From contig NZ_JBBPCC010000009.1 in NCBI RefSeq assembly GCF_038070315.1, positions 62,001-126,000 of the forward strand: a DNA stretch of 64,000 bases. Reading direction: 5' to 3'. The notes under the pieces were generated by a model, which saw only the letters and a program-made list of their open reading frames with translations, did no database searches and was not told where the DNA came from. Made by a program: the position numbers and the translations under genes. How positions within the stretch are numbered: the first letter of the stretch is position 1; the number at the start of each line of letters is the position of its first letter. The DNA is from Paenibacillus_G filicis (GTDB taxonomy: Bacteria; Bacillota; Bacilli; Paenibacillales; NBRC-103111). Positions 39,801-47,221 of the stretch are shown piece by piece.

Positions 39801-40994
39801 ATGAGTATTCATAACGTTCATAACGATGAGGAGTTGCTGTCCGAAGCGCTGTCGAGGCAGGTGATTGCTTGGCGGAGACATTTTCACCAGCATCCTGAGC
39901 TGTCCTTCGAGGAGCATGCGACGGCGCAGTTTGTCGCCGATACGCTAAGCACCTTCGAGGGCATTGAGATCAGCCGGCCGACGCCGACCAGTGTGGTGGG
40001 ACGTCTCGTAGGAGCACATCCGGGCCGGGTGCTCGCGCTGCGAGCCGATATCGATGCGCTGCCAATTACGGAGGAGAACGAGTTTGACTTCGTCTCCGAG
40101 AACCCGGGTGTCATGCATGCGTGCGGTCATGACGGGCATACGGCCGTTCTGCTTGGTGCCGCCCGCATCTTGAGCGAGCGGCGAGAGCAGCTTCACGGTG
40201 AGATCCGCTTCCTGTTCCAGCATGCGGAGGAGCTGCCGCCTGGCGGCGCTCAGCAGCTCGTTGACGCCGGGGTACTGGACGGCGTGGACGGCGTCATCGG
40301 CGCTCATCTGTTTTCCCCGCTCGCGACGGGGAAGGTAGCTGTGGCGTACGGGCCGATGCTGGCCGCTCCAGATACGTTTCGTATCATAGTGCGCGGGGTC
40401 AGCGGCCATGCGGCGATGCCGCATCAAACGGTCGACCCGATTATTATCGGGGCGCAGCTGGTGACGAATCTGCAGCAGATCGTCTCCCGCAACACCGATC
40501 CGCTGGAGCGGCTGGTGCTGTCGGTGACCGAGTTTCATGGGGGCACTGCGCATAATGTCATCCCGGGCACAGCGGAGCTGGGCGGCACAGTACGCAGCTT
40601 CGACGAGACGCTGCGGCAATCCGTTCCCGAACGAATCCGCCAGATCGTACAGGGCATTACCGAGGCGCATGGAGCTGAGTATGAATTTCACTACGACTAC
40701 GGCTATCGTCCGGTCGTGAACGATGTGAACGTGACGAAGGTCATTGAGGAAGCGGCTGTCGAACTGCTGGGCCGGGAGGCCGTCGTCATTCAGAAGCCGA
40801 TTATGGGCGGAGAGGATTTTTCTGCTTACCAACAGGCGGCTCCCGGAGCTTTCTTCAATATCGGAGCAGGGAATCAGGCGCTGGGCATTATCCATCCGCA
40901 TCATCATTCGAAGTTTACGATCGATGAGGATTCGCTGGCAATCGGAGTCCGGCTGTTCGTGCGCATCGCAGATAAGTTTCTGCATGGAGCGTAG
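39801..40994 (+). CDS. M20 family amidohydrolase (second copy)
   Basis: The 397-residue M20D metallohydrolase has RRHFHQHPELSFEEH, LRADIDALPI, the metal motif HACGHDGHT, FQHAEE (in place of the usual QPAEE) and PHHHSKFTIDEDS near the end. It differs clearly from the M20 enzyme at 18850. Family members remove acyl groups from amino acids or amides. It overlaps the holo-ACP synthase gene by 11 nt, tying it to the carrier-protein pathway, so it might release or trim an N-acyl amino acid product or precursor. Confidence 0.87.
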   Translation: MSIHNVHNDEELLSEALSRQVIAWRRHFHQHPELSFEEHATAQFVADTLSTFEGIEISRPTPTSVVGRLVGAHPGRVLALRADIDALPITEENEFDFVSENPGVMHACGHDGHTAVLLGAARILSERREQLHGEIRFLFQHAEELPPGGAQQLVDAGVLDGVDGVIGAHLFSPLATGKVAVAYGPMLAAPDTFRIIVRGVSGHAAMPHQTVDPIIIGAQLVTNLQQIVSRNTDPLERLVLSVTEFHGGTAHNVIPGTAELGGTVRSFDETLRQSVPERIRQIVQGITEAHGAEYEFHYDYGYRPVVNDVNVTKVIEEAAVELLGREAVVIQKPIMGGEDFSAYQQAAPGAFFNIGAGNQALGIIHPHHHSKFTIDEDSLAIGVRLFVRIADKFLHGA

Positions 40995-41577
40995 GCTGCA
41001 GGTTCAGGGAGAGGAGCAATGGCGGAAGCCAGCGGCGGACGAAGGTCTCGATGTGGAGCAGCCGGATCCGTCGAACGGGCCGGATGAATCGGCGTGGACA
41101 GAGGTCGGGGGTCCTGGCCTGCGGGTCGGCGTGGATCTGGTTCATCTGGATGATGTAGAAGGCCTGTATCCCGGCGCCGAGGGTATATGGCTGACGCAGG
41201 AGGAATGGGAGGAGGTGACGCGCACGTCTGGACAGGATAGCTGCATCTCGGACGGGAGCGGGACAGACACGGAAAATTTTAATGAAGCCATGGGGGGAAT
41301 TGTAGTCGAGGTGCCAATGGGATTGAAGGAGCGTCTGGCCGGCCGCTTTGCCGCCAAAGAGGCGGTGATGAAGGCGCTGGGAAGCGGGCTGGACCGGATC
41401 GAGCTGACCGACATTGAAATTCTGCGCCGTCCGGGAGGCAGGCCCCGGGTTCGCTTGAGGGGGTCAGCGCTGGCCGCTTGGGCCTATTGCGGTCTGGAGC
41501 GGCTGGAGCTGAGCATCAGCCATCACCGTGATTATGCGCTGGCGGTGGCCGTAGGTTTGACGGCTGTTCGGCTGTAA
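40984..41577 (+). CDS. Holo-ACP synthase-type phosphopantetheinyl transferase
   Basis: The 197-residue AcpS-like protein has GVDLVHLDDVE with the metal aspartate (Asp51), RFAAKEAVMKALGSGL with the catalytic and metal Glu126, DIEILRRPGGRPRVRL, and LSISHHRDYALA. It is longer than normal AcpS (about 120-130 residues): 45 extra residues precede the domain, and a 30-residue Ser/Thr/Gly/Asp-rich insertion lies between WEEV and ERLAG. The start at ATG 40984 overlaps the M20 gene and has a poor binding site. It presumably activates the ACP at 43633. Confidence 0.8.
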   Translation: MERRLQVQGEEQWRKPAADEGLDVEQPDPSNGPDESAWTEVGGPGLRVGVDLVHLDDVEGLYPGAEGIWLTQEEWEEVTRTSGQDSCISDGSGTDTENFNEAMGGIVVEVPMGLKERLAGRFAAKEAVMKALGSGLDRIELTDIEILRRPGGRPRVRLRGSALAAWAYCGLERLELSISHHRDYALAVAVGLTAVRL

Positions 41578-41647
41578 AAGCCGGGAGGCCTTGCGTGCAG
41601 CACGACCGAAGCTGGATATATGCAGATAAGAAGGAGTGAAAGGATGT

Positions 41648-42652
41648 ATGGGGGTTGCGTTGACTGCAATCGGGACATATTTGCCCGAACGGATTCTCAC
41701 CAATGATGAACTGGCGGCGACGGTGGACACCTCCGATGATTGGATTCGATCCAGAACGGGTATCGAGGAGCGGCGAATTGCCGCTCCCGGGGAAACCACG
41801 TCCACGCTCGCGGTGCGGGCGGCCCGTTCGGCGCTGCAGCGTCGCGGACTGGCGCCGGAGCAGGTGGAGCTTATCGTCGTGGCGACGATGCTGGCCGACC
41901 ATCCTTTTCCGTCGGCGGCCTGCCTCGTGCAGCATGAGCTTGGAGCGGTCAAGGCTTTCGCCTTCGACCTGTCGGCGGCCTGCTCCGGTTTTGTCTACGG
42001 CCTGGAGGTGGCGGCGCAATTCGTCAAGAGCGGCACGGTACGCAACGCGCTGGTCATCGGCTCCGAGGTCATCTCGAGATATCTCGATTGGCAGGACCGG
42101 TCCACCTGCGTCTTGTTCGGGGACGGGGCGGGGGCGGCCTTGCTGGAGCATGCGGATGCGGAGCTGCTGCTCGGAGGAGCTTTCCGTTCCGACGGCTCGG
42201 GCAAGGAACTGCTGTACATGCCCGCAGGGGGGACCGCTCAGCCGGCGACGGTGCAGACGGTGGAGAACAGGCAGCATGTGCTGAAGATGAAGGGACCTGA
42301 GCTGTTTCAGGAGGTCGTGCCGATCGTTTGCGATACGATTCTGGAGGCTTGCGAGCGGACTGGCATTTCTCTGGATGAGATCGGGCTGATCGTCCCCCAT
42401 CAGGCGAATGTACATATTGTCGAGGAGATTGCGGACAGCCTGGATATCCCGTTCGACCGCTTCTATATCCACCTGCAGAAGGTAGGCAATACGTCAGCCG
42501 CCTCGATCCCGCTCGCATTGGAGGAGGCGGTAGAGGAGGGCAGGGTTGCGCCGGGAGAATACGTGCTGATCGTCGGCTTCGGTGCCGGCCTGACATGCGG
42601 AGCGAGCATTATCCGCTGGGGAGACAGCTTTCATCACATCCACGCATCCTAA
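41648..42652 (+). CDS. Beta-ketoacyl-ACP synthase III (KAS III, FabH type)
   Basis: The 334-residue condensing enzyme has the KAS III triad: Cys112 in DLSAACSGF, His251 in VPHQANVHI and Asn281 in VGNTSAAS. With the ATG at 41648 the cysteine falls at position 112, as in E. coli FabH, which supports that start over GTG 41636. KAS III makes a beta-ketoacyl-ACP from an acyl-CoA and malonyl-ACP; the acyl-CoA cannot be told. The Asn-tunnel region and length are normal. The enzyme likely works with the ACP, FabD and AcpS encoded around it. Confidence 0.88.
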   Translation: MGVALTAIGTYLPERILTNDELAATVDTSDDWIRSRTGIEERRIAAPGETTSTLAVRAARSALQRRGLAPEQVELIVVATMLADHPFPSAACLVQHELGAVKAFAFDLSAACSGFVYGLEVAAQFVKSGTVRNALVIGSEVISRYLDWQDRSTCVLFGDGAGAALLEHADAELLLGGAFRSDGSGKELLYMPAGGTAQPATVQTVENRQHVLKMKGPELFQEVVPIVCDTILEACERTGISLDEIGLIVPHQANVHIVEEIADSLDIPFDRFYIHLQKVGNTSAASIPLALEEAVEEGRVAPGEYVLIVGFGAGLTCGASIIRWGDSFHHIHAS

Positions 42653-42666
42653 TTGAAATCCTCTAT

Positions 42667-42734
42667 ATCCATTTCAAATGGATTGAATTCCGATTCAATT
42701 CTGATTCATCTGATTCAAATGAAACCACTATAAA
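42667..42734 (+). promoter_or_regulatory. AT-rich promoter region with palindromes and GATTCA repeats
   Basis: ATCCATTT-C-AAATGGAT (42667-42683) is a perfect 17-bp dyad, and ATTGAAT-TCCG-ATTCAAT (42682-42699) overlaps it. GATTCA occurs at 42692, 42703 and 42712. TATAAA at 42729-42734 could be a -10 box. The region is much more AT-rich than its surroundings and probably holds an internal, regulated promoter. Confidence 0.45.
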
Positions 42735-42757
42735 GAGAATCCGGGAGGGAAACCATA

Positions 42758-43648
42758 ATGGCGCTGGAGGCTGTCGTATTTCGCAATAGCAGGAATCAGG
42801 ACCTGGTTGGTGTGCTTCATCATGGAGAGGGAGAAGGCCCGCGTCCTTGCCTTATCGTATGCCATGGGTTCGCGGGTACTAAAATTGGCGGCAGCCGGCG
42901 GTTTGTCGAGTTTGCCCGCTATGCGGCCAAACGCAATGTATCGGTATTTCGCTTCGATTTTGCAGGTTCGGGTGATAGCGACGGAGAGTTGACCGAGCTG
43001 ACGCTTGACCGGGAGCTGGAGGATCTGCAGGCTGCGGTAGGCACGGTGGCGCAGTTTGCCGGCGTCGATCCGCACCGGATCGGGGTCGTCGGGCATTGCA
43101 TGGGCGCGGTGACGGCTCTGCGCGGAGCGGCCGGGGACGCGCGGATTTACCGGACGGTTGCCTGGGCGCCGTTCACGGATTTGCGCGGAACGGTATCTGC
43201 GATGGTCGGAGAGGATGCGTTTTGCCTGCTGGAGGAAGGCGACGAAGCGGATTTTATTTACAACGAGCAGTTGTTCAGCTGCGGCCCGGCCATTGTCCAG
43301 AGCGAGTCGGGACGGTTCGATCTGGCGGAAACGCTGGCCGGTATCCGTACACCGCTGCTATTGATTCATGGAACGGAGGACGGTCTGGTACCGATCGACG
43401 AGATCAAGTCGGCGTTCCAAGCCGGAGTGCCCGATCCAGACGCATCTATAGGTAAAAAGCTGGTCGTGCTGGATGGTGCGCATCATTCCTTCCCGTACCA
43501 CAAGGAAGAGCTGTTCGAGCTGACGGTCGATTGGTTCCTGCCGACTTATGAGGATGCGCATATCCGCGAGCTGATCGCAGGCGCTCAAGACGGCTACACA
43601 GGTGAACGCACAAGCAGAGAGGAGGAATCCGCATGGGTGAGCAAGTAA
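42758..43648 (+). CDS. Alpha/beta hydrolase with cysteine nucleophile
   Basis: The 296-residue protein has the alpha/beta hydrolase core with CHGFAGTKIGG (oxyanion loop), FRFDFAGSGDSDG, and the nucleophile elbow GHCMG, where Cys114 replaces serine. The acid is in HGTEDGLVP and the base in DGAHHSFPYHK. A Cys nucleophile is known in dienelactone hydrolase and in PHA synthase-like enzymes; here it suits transfer or release of an acyl group from the ACP. It follows KAS III by 105 nt with its own promoter-like region and overlaps the ACP gene by 16 nt. Its ribosome binding site is GGGAGG. Confidence 0.82.
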   Translation: MALEAVVFRNSRNQDLVGVLHHGEGEGPRPCLIVCHGFAGTKIGGSRRFVEFARYAAKRNVSVFRFDFAGSGDSDGELTELTLDRELEDLQAAVGTVAQFAGVDPHRIGVVGHCMGAVTALRGAAGDARIYRTVAWAPFTDLRGTVSAMVGEDAFCLLEEGDEADFIYNEQLFSCGPAIVQSESGRFDLAETLAGIRTPLLLIHGTEDGLVPIDEIKSAFQAGVPDPDASIGKKLVVLDGAHHSFPYHKEELFELTVDWFLPTYEDAHIRELIAGAQDGYTGERTSREEESAWVSK

Positions 43649-43902
43649 CGCAGACTGATCTTCCGGGACAGTCCTTTGCCGATTTTCGGTCGCAGGTGGC
43701 CCATAAGCTGAAGAAGGAAGAGGCACTGCTGACGCAGGAAGCCGAATGGGTGCGCGACGTGGGTATCAGCTCGGTCGATATCGTCAAGATCGTCATGCTG
43801 CTCCGCCAAAAGTATGGCATTAAGCTGTCGACCACCGAAGCGGGCCGATTGAAGACGGTCGGCGATGCGTTCCGGTATGTGGAGCAGGGTGGTATCCAAT
43901 GA
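43633..43902 (+). CDS. Acyl carrier protein-like protein
   Basis: The 89-residue protein has the four-helix ACP layout with WVRDVGISSVDIVKIVMLL at the start of helix II. Ser47 aligns with the 4'-phosphopantetheine site; the usual D-S-L motif is S-S-V here. It is expected to carry acyl intermediates once modified by the AcpS-like enzyme. ATG 43633 follows GAGGAGG, its start overlaps the hydrolase, and its stop overlaps the HAD gene (ATGA at 43899). Confidence 0.82.
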   Translation: MGEQVTQTDLPGQSFADFRSQVAHKLKKEEALLTQEAEWVRDVGISSVDIVKIVMLLRQKYGIKLSTTEAGRLKTVGDAFRYVEQGGIQ

Positions 43903-44789
43903 GCCAGGTATCCCAGAATCCCACTCAGGAAAAATACCCCCAGCTGGGCGGCGAGCTGGCACGTCTCTTGCTGCGCAAGCCCGGAGGCTATAAGCTGGTC
44001 GCCTGCGACATGGACGGGACACTGCTCGGACGCGATCACCAGTTGTCTGCACGCACGATCCGTGCGCTCCAAGGCGTCGCTGAGCGCGGAATCACCGTAC
44101 TGCTGGCGACCGGCCGGATGATGGGCGCGGTGCGTGAGCATGCCGAGCTGCTCGGCATACCTGGCATCGTCGTGTCGCATAACGGGGCGCTGGTGAAGCA
44201 TTCGTCCAATGACACGGTCTACGTGCATCAGACGGTACCGCTGCCTATCGCTAGACATGCCGTGGCGCAGGCGCTGGTCAAGGGGCTGGTGATCCACTGG
44301 AACTGCGACGATGACGTACTCGTGACGGCCCGGCATCCGCTGAGCCTCCGCTTCTCCGTGGAGCTTGGCGTTCCTTTGCAAGAACTTGCGGCTTTCTCGG
44401 ATACGGAGCAGGAGCCTACGTCGCTGCTGATCATGGGCGGACGCGGGCAGCTGGAGGAGATTCTGAATCATACGCGATCCGTCTACGGACAGCAATTCGA
44501 TCATGTGCTGATCCCTTGGTTCGACGACGTGTGGCAGCTTCAGCTGCTGCCGGCCGAGACGTCGAAGGGCAAGGGTGTGCTGGCGGTTGCCGCCCTCCTC
44601 GGGATCGAGGCGGACGACATCGTCAGCTTCGGAGACAGCTATAATGACCTTGATATGATCGCTGCGACCGGTCTTGGCGTCGCGATGGGCAATGCGGTGG
44701 AGGAGCTGAAGCGGACGGCCAAGTTCGTGACACTCTCGCATGATGAGGATGGCGTCGCTGTGGCGCTGGAGGTGCTGTTCGACCTATGA
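43899..44789 (+). CDS. HAD superfamily (Cof/type IIB) phosphatase
   Basis: The 296-residue protein has motif I VACDMDGTLLG (Asp37 nucleophile, Asp39), motif II ATGRMMG, a C2B cap, lysine in TSKGKGVL and motif IV FGDSYNDLDMI. It is a phosphatase of sugar phosphates, phosphorylated cofactors or small phosphoesters. It is not the FkbH glyceryl-transferase type, because it lacks the WD-x-DNTLW motif. It overlaps the ACP and FabD genes by ATGA at each end, so it is firmly part of the pathway. The substrate could be a phosphorylated starter or product. Confidence 0.85.
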   Translation: MSQVSQNPTQEKYPQLGGELARLLLRKPGGYKLVACDMDGTLLGRDHQLSARTIRALQGVAERGITVLLATGRMMGAVREHAELLGIPGIVVSHNGALVKHSSNDTVYVHQTVPLPIARHAVAQALVKGLVIHWNCDDDVLVTARHPLSLRFSVELGVPLQELAAFSDTEQEPTSLLIMGGRGQLEEILNHTRSVYGQQFDHVLIPWFDDVWQLQLLPAETSKGKGVLAVAALLGIEADDIVSFGDSYNDLDMIAATGLGVAMGNAVEELKRTAKFVTLSHDEDGVAVALEVLFDL

Positions 44790-45793
44790 GCCAATCCCCT
44801 CTATCGGGACAAGGAAACAGCGAGGCGGAGCGATCCCCTGCTCCGCTGCTCTATGCCGTTGTCTTCCCCGGCCAAGGCGCGCAGTATACGGGTATGGGGG
44901 CCTCTCTCTTCGAGACGGCGGATGCGGCGAAGCATGTGTACCTAGAGGCTGAGCAGTGGTCGGCGCTCCCGATCCGCGAGGTTTCGTTCCAAGAGGACCC
45001 GGCCGGCCGGCTGAACGATACGGCCTATACCCAGCCGAGCCTGCTGGCTGCGAGTCTGGCTGCCTGGGAAGCGTTCCGGGAGGCGGTCCCGAGCCTGCCG
45101 GCCTACATGGCCGGGCATAGCGCCGGGGAATATGCGGCGCTGGCCGCAGCCGGCGTACTGAGCCGTGCCGATGCGTTCCGCCTGATCACGGAGCGGGGAC
45201 GGCTGATGTCGGGTATGCAGCGCGGGGCCATGGCGGCCATCAAGGACGCGTCTGCGGAGACGGTGGAACGGCTGTGCCGGCAAGCGGTTGTGCCTGGCGG
45301 GGTACTCGTACCCGCCAACCGCAATTCGCCGGTGCAGACCGTCGTCTCGGGCGATGCCGAGTCCGTCGACGCGCTGCTGGAGCTGGCGTTCGACGAGGAT
45401 ATCACCGTCATCCCGCTGGCCGTCTCGGGGGCGTTTCACTCGCCCCTGATGGCCCCCGCCGCCCGAGCGTTCTCTCCGGCGCTGGAGCGGGCTTTGTTCC
45501 ACCGGGGGCGCGTGCCCGTCGTATCGAATGTCACGGCACGCCCGGAGGAGAGCGGTGCCTGGAGCGGTCTGCTGCGCGAGCAGATCACGTCCCCCGTGCT
45601 GTGGGAAGCCTCTATCCGTTATTTGCTTGGGCAGGGTATCCGCCTGTTCATCGAGCTGGGACCGGGTCAAGTATTGAGCCGACTGATCCGCGCGATCGAG
45701 CCTGAAGCTGTAACGCTGCAGGTTCAGGACGCCGAAACGCTGCGTCTCGCGACCGAGCATCTACAATCCGAATTTCGAGAGGAGCTTGTCTAA
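44786..45793 (+). CDS. Malonyl-CoA:ACP transacylase (FabD type)
   Basis: The 335-residue acyltransferase has VFPGQGAQYTGMG, the active-site serine in AGHSAGEYAALA (Ser112), the conserved Arg in ERGRLM, His in GAFHSPLM and the C-terminal ELGPGQVL. It loads an acyl unit, probably malonyl, from CoA onto the ACP at 43633. Two ATGA overlaps bind it into the operon, and the next gene starts at the base after its stop. The housekeeping fabD should lie elsewhere, which makes this a pathway-specific enzyme. Confidence 0.87.
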   Translation: MSQSPLSGQGNSEAERSPAPLLYAVVFPGQGAQYTGMGASLFETADAAKHVYLEAEQWSALPIREVSFQEDPAGRLNDTAYTQPSLLAASLAAWEAFREAVPSLPAYMAGHSAGEYAALAAAGVLSRADAFRLITERGRLMSGMQRGAMAAIKDASAETVERLCRQAVVPGGVLVPANRNSPVQTVVSGDAESVDALLELAFDEDITVIPLAVSGAFHSPLMAPAARAFSPALERALFHRGRVPVVSNVTARPEESGAWSGLLREQITSPVLWEASIRYLLGQGIRLFIELGPGQVLSRLIRAIEPEAVTLQVQDAETLRLATEHLQSEFREELV

Positions 45794-46294
45794 ATGCCAT
45801 TTATCTCATTGGAAACCTGGACAGGAGTAGCAGTGGAAACGAAGGGACGTTGGATTCACGAGGCAACGGAGATCGGAGCGACGTTGTTCAACATCCCGCC
45901 GGATAAAATTCTCGTGTTGATTCGGGAGTATCCATCCGTGAACTTTGGGCAGGCGGGGGCGAACGGGGCAGATCCTGAGTTTGCAGCCAAAAGCCGCTCT
46001 ACCGCCTGGGGGACGGAGGAGACGTACGATGACGGGCAGTCGCCTGTGCCGAATACGGCCGTAATCGCGATCGATGTCTGGGACGTATACTCTCAGGAGC
46101 AGAAGAATGAGTGGGCGGCGGCGTTGACGGCATTGACCGGTGAACTGATCGGTACGCCTGCAGACAAGGTGCTGATCCTGTTCCGCGACCTGCCTCCCGG
46201 CCACTGGGCACAGGGCGGCGTGACGGGAGCGCATCCGGCGTTCCTGGCCGCCAGCCGTCAAGTTGCGGCGGCCTCCGCCTCTGAGCAAGTCTGA
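45794..46294 (+). CDS. Fused two-domain tautomerase (4-oxalocrotonate tautomerase superfamily)
   Basis: The 166-residue protein consists of two similar tautomerase-like halves. Half 1 begins PFISLETWTGVAVETK with Pro at position 2, the expected catalytic base after Met removal; half 2 (about residue 88 on, AVIAIDVWDVYSQEQK) has Ala at that position. Each half has the P-x-D-K-(I/V)-L-(V/I)-L-(I/F)-R motif (PPDKILVLIR and PADKVLILFR) that brings the active-site arginine. Only one half should be active, as in trimeric fused 4-OTs. It follows FabD without a gap, suggesting a late tautomerisation or decarboxylation step in the pathway. Confidence 0.82.
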   Translation: MPFISLETWTGVAVETKGRWIHEATEIGATLFNIPPDKILVLIREYPSVNFGQAGANGADPEFAAKSRSTAWGTEETYDDGQSPVPNTAVIAIDVWDVYSQEQKNEWAAALTALTGELIGTPADKVLILFRDLPPGHWAQGGVTGAHPAFLAASRQVAAASASEQV

Positions 46295-46304
46295 GGGGCC
46301 AGCG

Positions 46305-46616
46305 ATGGTCTGGGTATTAGTGACGATGACACCCAATGAGCAGGAGCCGGAGGCTCTAGAACGCTACAAGGAGCGGGCCAAGACAGTCCGCGATGAGTAC
46401 GGCGCCAAGGCTTTCCGGCGCTGGGATGCGGAGGAGCGGCTCGTTGGTTCCTTCCCGGACACCTCCATCCGGCTGTTGCAGTTCGATAGCGAGGAACAGG
46501 TGAAGGGCTGGCTGGAGGATCCTCGGTACGCCGAGGTTGTGCCCGACCGGGAGAAAGCCTTCTCTTCCGTGACGGTGACGATTCTGCGGGATCTGGACGA
46601 GAAGGCCGTACGTTAG
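46305..46616 (+). CDS. DUF1330-like ferredoxin-fold protein
   Basis: The 103-residue protein begins VWVLVTMTPNEQEPEALERYK, then AFRRWDAEERLVGSFPDTSIRLLQF and WLEDPRYAEVVPDREKAF, the layout of DUF1330 or related dimeric alpha-beta barrel proteins, small cyclase- or monooxygenase-like folds. The function is not known. ATG 46305 follows GAGGGG, 10 nt after the tautomerase, and this is the last gene of the array; it may act on the final product. Confidence 0.7.
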   Translation: MVWVLVTMTPNEQEPEALERYKERAKTVRDEYGAKAFRRWDAEERLVGSFPDTSIRLLQFDSEEQVKGWLEDPRYAEVVPDREKAFSSVTVTILRDLDEKAVR

Positions 46617-46702
46617 CTAGTATGCTGCTAAAGCAAAGCCTAACGAGGTCTCGGCGCTGCCCCGTCTGTAACGCGTGATTCTCTGATAGGCCAATGCGTG
46701 TA

Positions 46703-46752
46703 AGAAAATAAGCCGTTCCGCTCCGAAAGTTGTCTCCCGGCGTGGAACGGCT
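46703..46752 (-). terminator. Terminator of the MerR gene, convergent with the pathway operon
   Basis: AGCCGTTCC (46711-46719) pairs with GGAACGGCT (46744-46752). On the minus strand the stem is followed by TATTTTCTT, so it best serves the merR-like gene; the plus strand lacks a T run. Confidence 0.65.
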
Positions 46753-46794
46753 GCTCGTTGTCCGACTGCGATCAATCACGCCCGCAGCCCGAGG

Positions 46795-47127
46795 TTAAGG
46801 CTGTGGCGTGTTCTGCTTATCGGCAATTTTCTGGAAAATATCGTTAATGTTCTTCATCCGATCCTCGACTTTGCGGGCTGCTGCATCCAGCGTGTAGCCA
46901 TCCTCCAAGAGCTCCTGAACGAGGACGATTTTCTTGATGTTAAGATAGTCGTACCGTCTGGTAGAGCCGTCGGCTTCCTGTACGGAGCGAACGATGCCCT
47001 TATCTTCCCAATAGCGGATTTTCCGTGTTGGCACACCGGTGATATCGGCAACCTCTCCGATCCCGACAACAAGCTTGCTCAGCAAATCGAAATCATAGTA
47101 CATCTGTTGGTCGTGGTTTGCGCTCAT
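46795..47127 (-). CDS. MerR family transcriptional regulator, short form
   Basis: The 110-residue protein has a MerR winged helix (VGIGEVADITGVPTRKIRYWEDKGIV, then RYDYLNIKKIVLVQELLEDGYTLDAA as parts of the hth and wing region) and ends with a short dimerisation helix; there is no ligand-binding domain, so it resembles small B. subtilis MerR proteins of unknown signal. No metal-binding cysteines are present. It lies opposite the tautomerase operon. A promoter with TTGTAA-N18-TATAAT precedes it. Confidence 0.82.
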   Translation of the reverse strand: MSANHDQQMYYDFDLLSKLVVGIGEVADITGVPTRKIRYWEDKGIVRSVQEADGSTRRYDYLNIKKIVLVQELLEDGYTLDAAARKVEDRMKNINDIFQKIADKQNTPQP

Positions 47128-47164
47128 CTGCGCTGCCCCCCTTTACGTAAGCCCTGCTGCCTCC

Positions 47165-47194
47165 ATTATAGTATAAATTGACGATCGCTTACAA
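47165..47194 (-). promoter_or_regulatory. Promoter of the MerR gene
   Basis: On the minus strand TTGTAA (47189-47194) and TATAAT (47165-47170) are separated by 18 bp. The long spacer contains the palindrome CGATCG, compatible with a MerR-type operator. Confidence 0.5.
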
Positions 47195-47221
47195 TGAATC
47201 GAAGGAAGGCAGCCTGACTTG

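Noticed and set aside
43446..44741. 431-residue minus-strand frame opposite the ACP and HAD genes
   Set aside because: High-G+C coding sequence leaves long antisense frames open. The plus-strand products have full-length family motifs and ATGA overlaps; the antisense product has none.
43899..44789. FkbH-like glyceryl-ACP enzyme, which would suggest a tetronate pathway with KAS III and ACP
   Set aside because: The HAD protein has the Cof/type IIB motif order and is only 296 residues long. FkbH proteins have a different motif I and extra domains, so a tetronate route is not supported.
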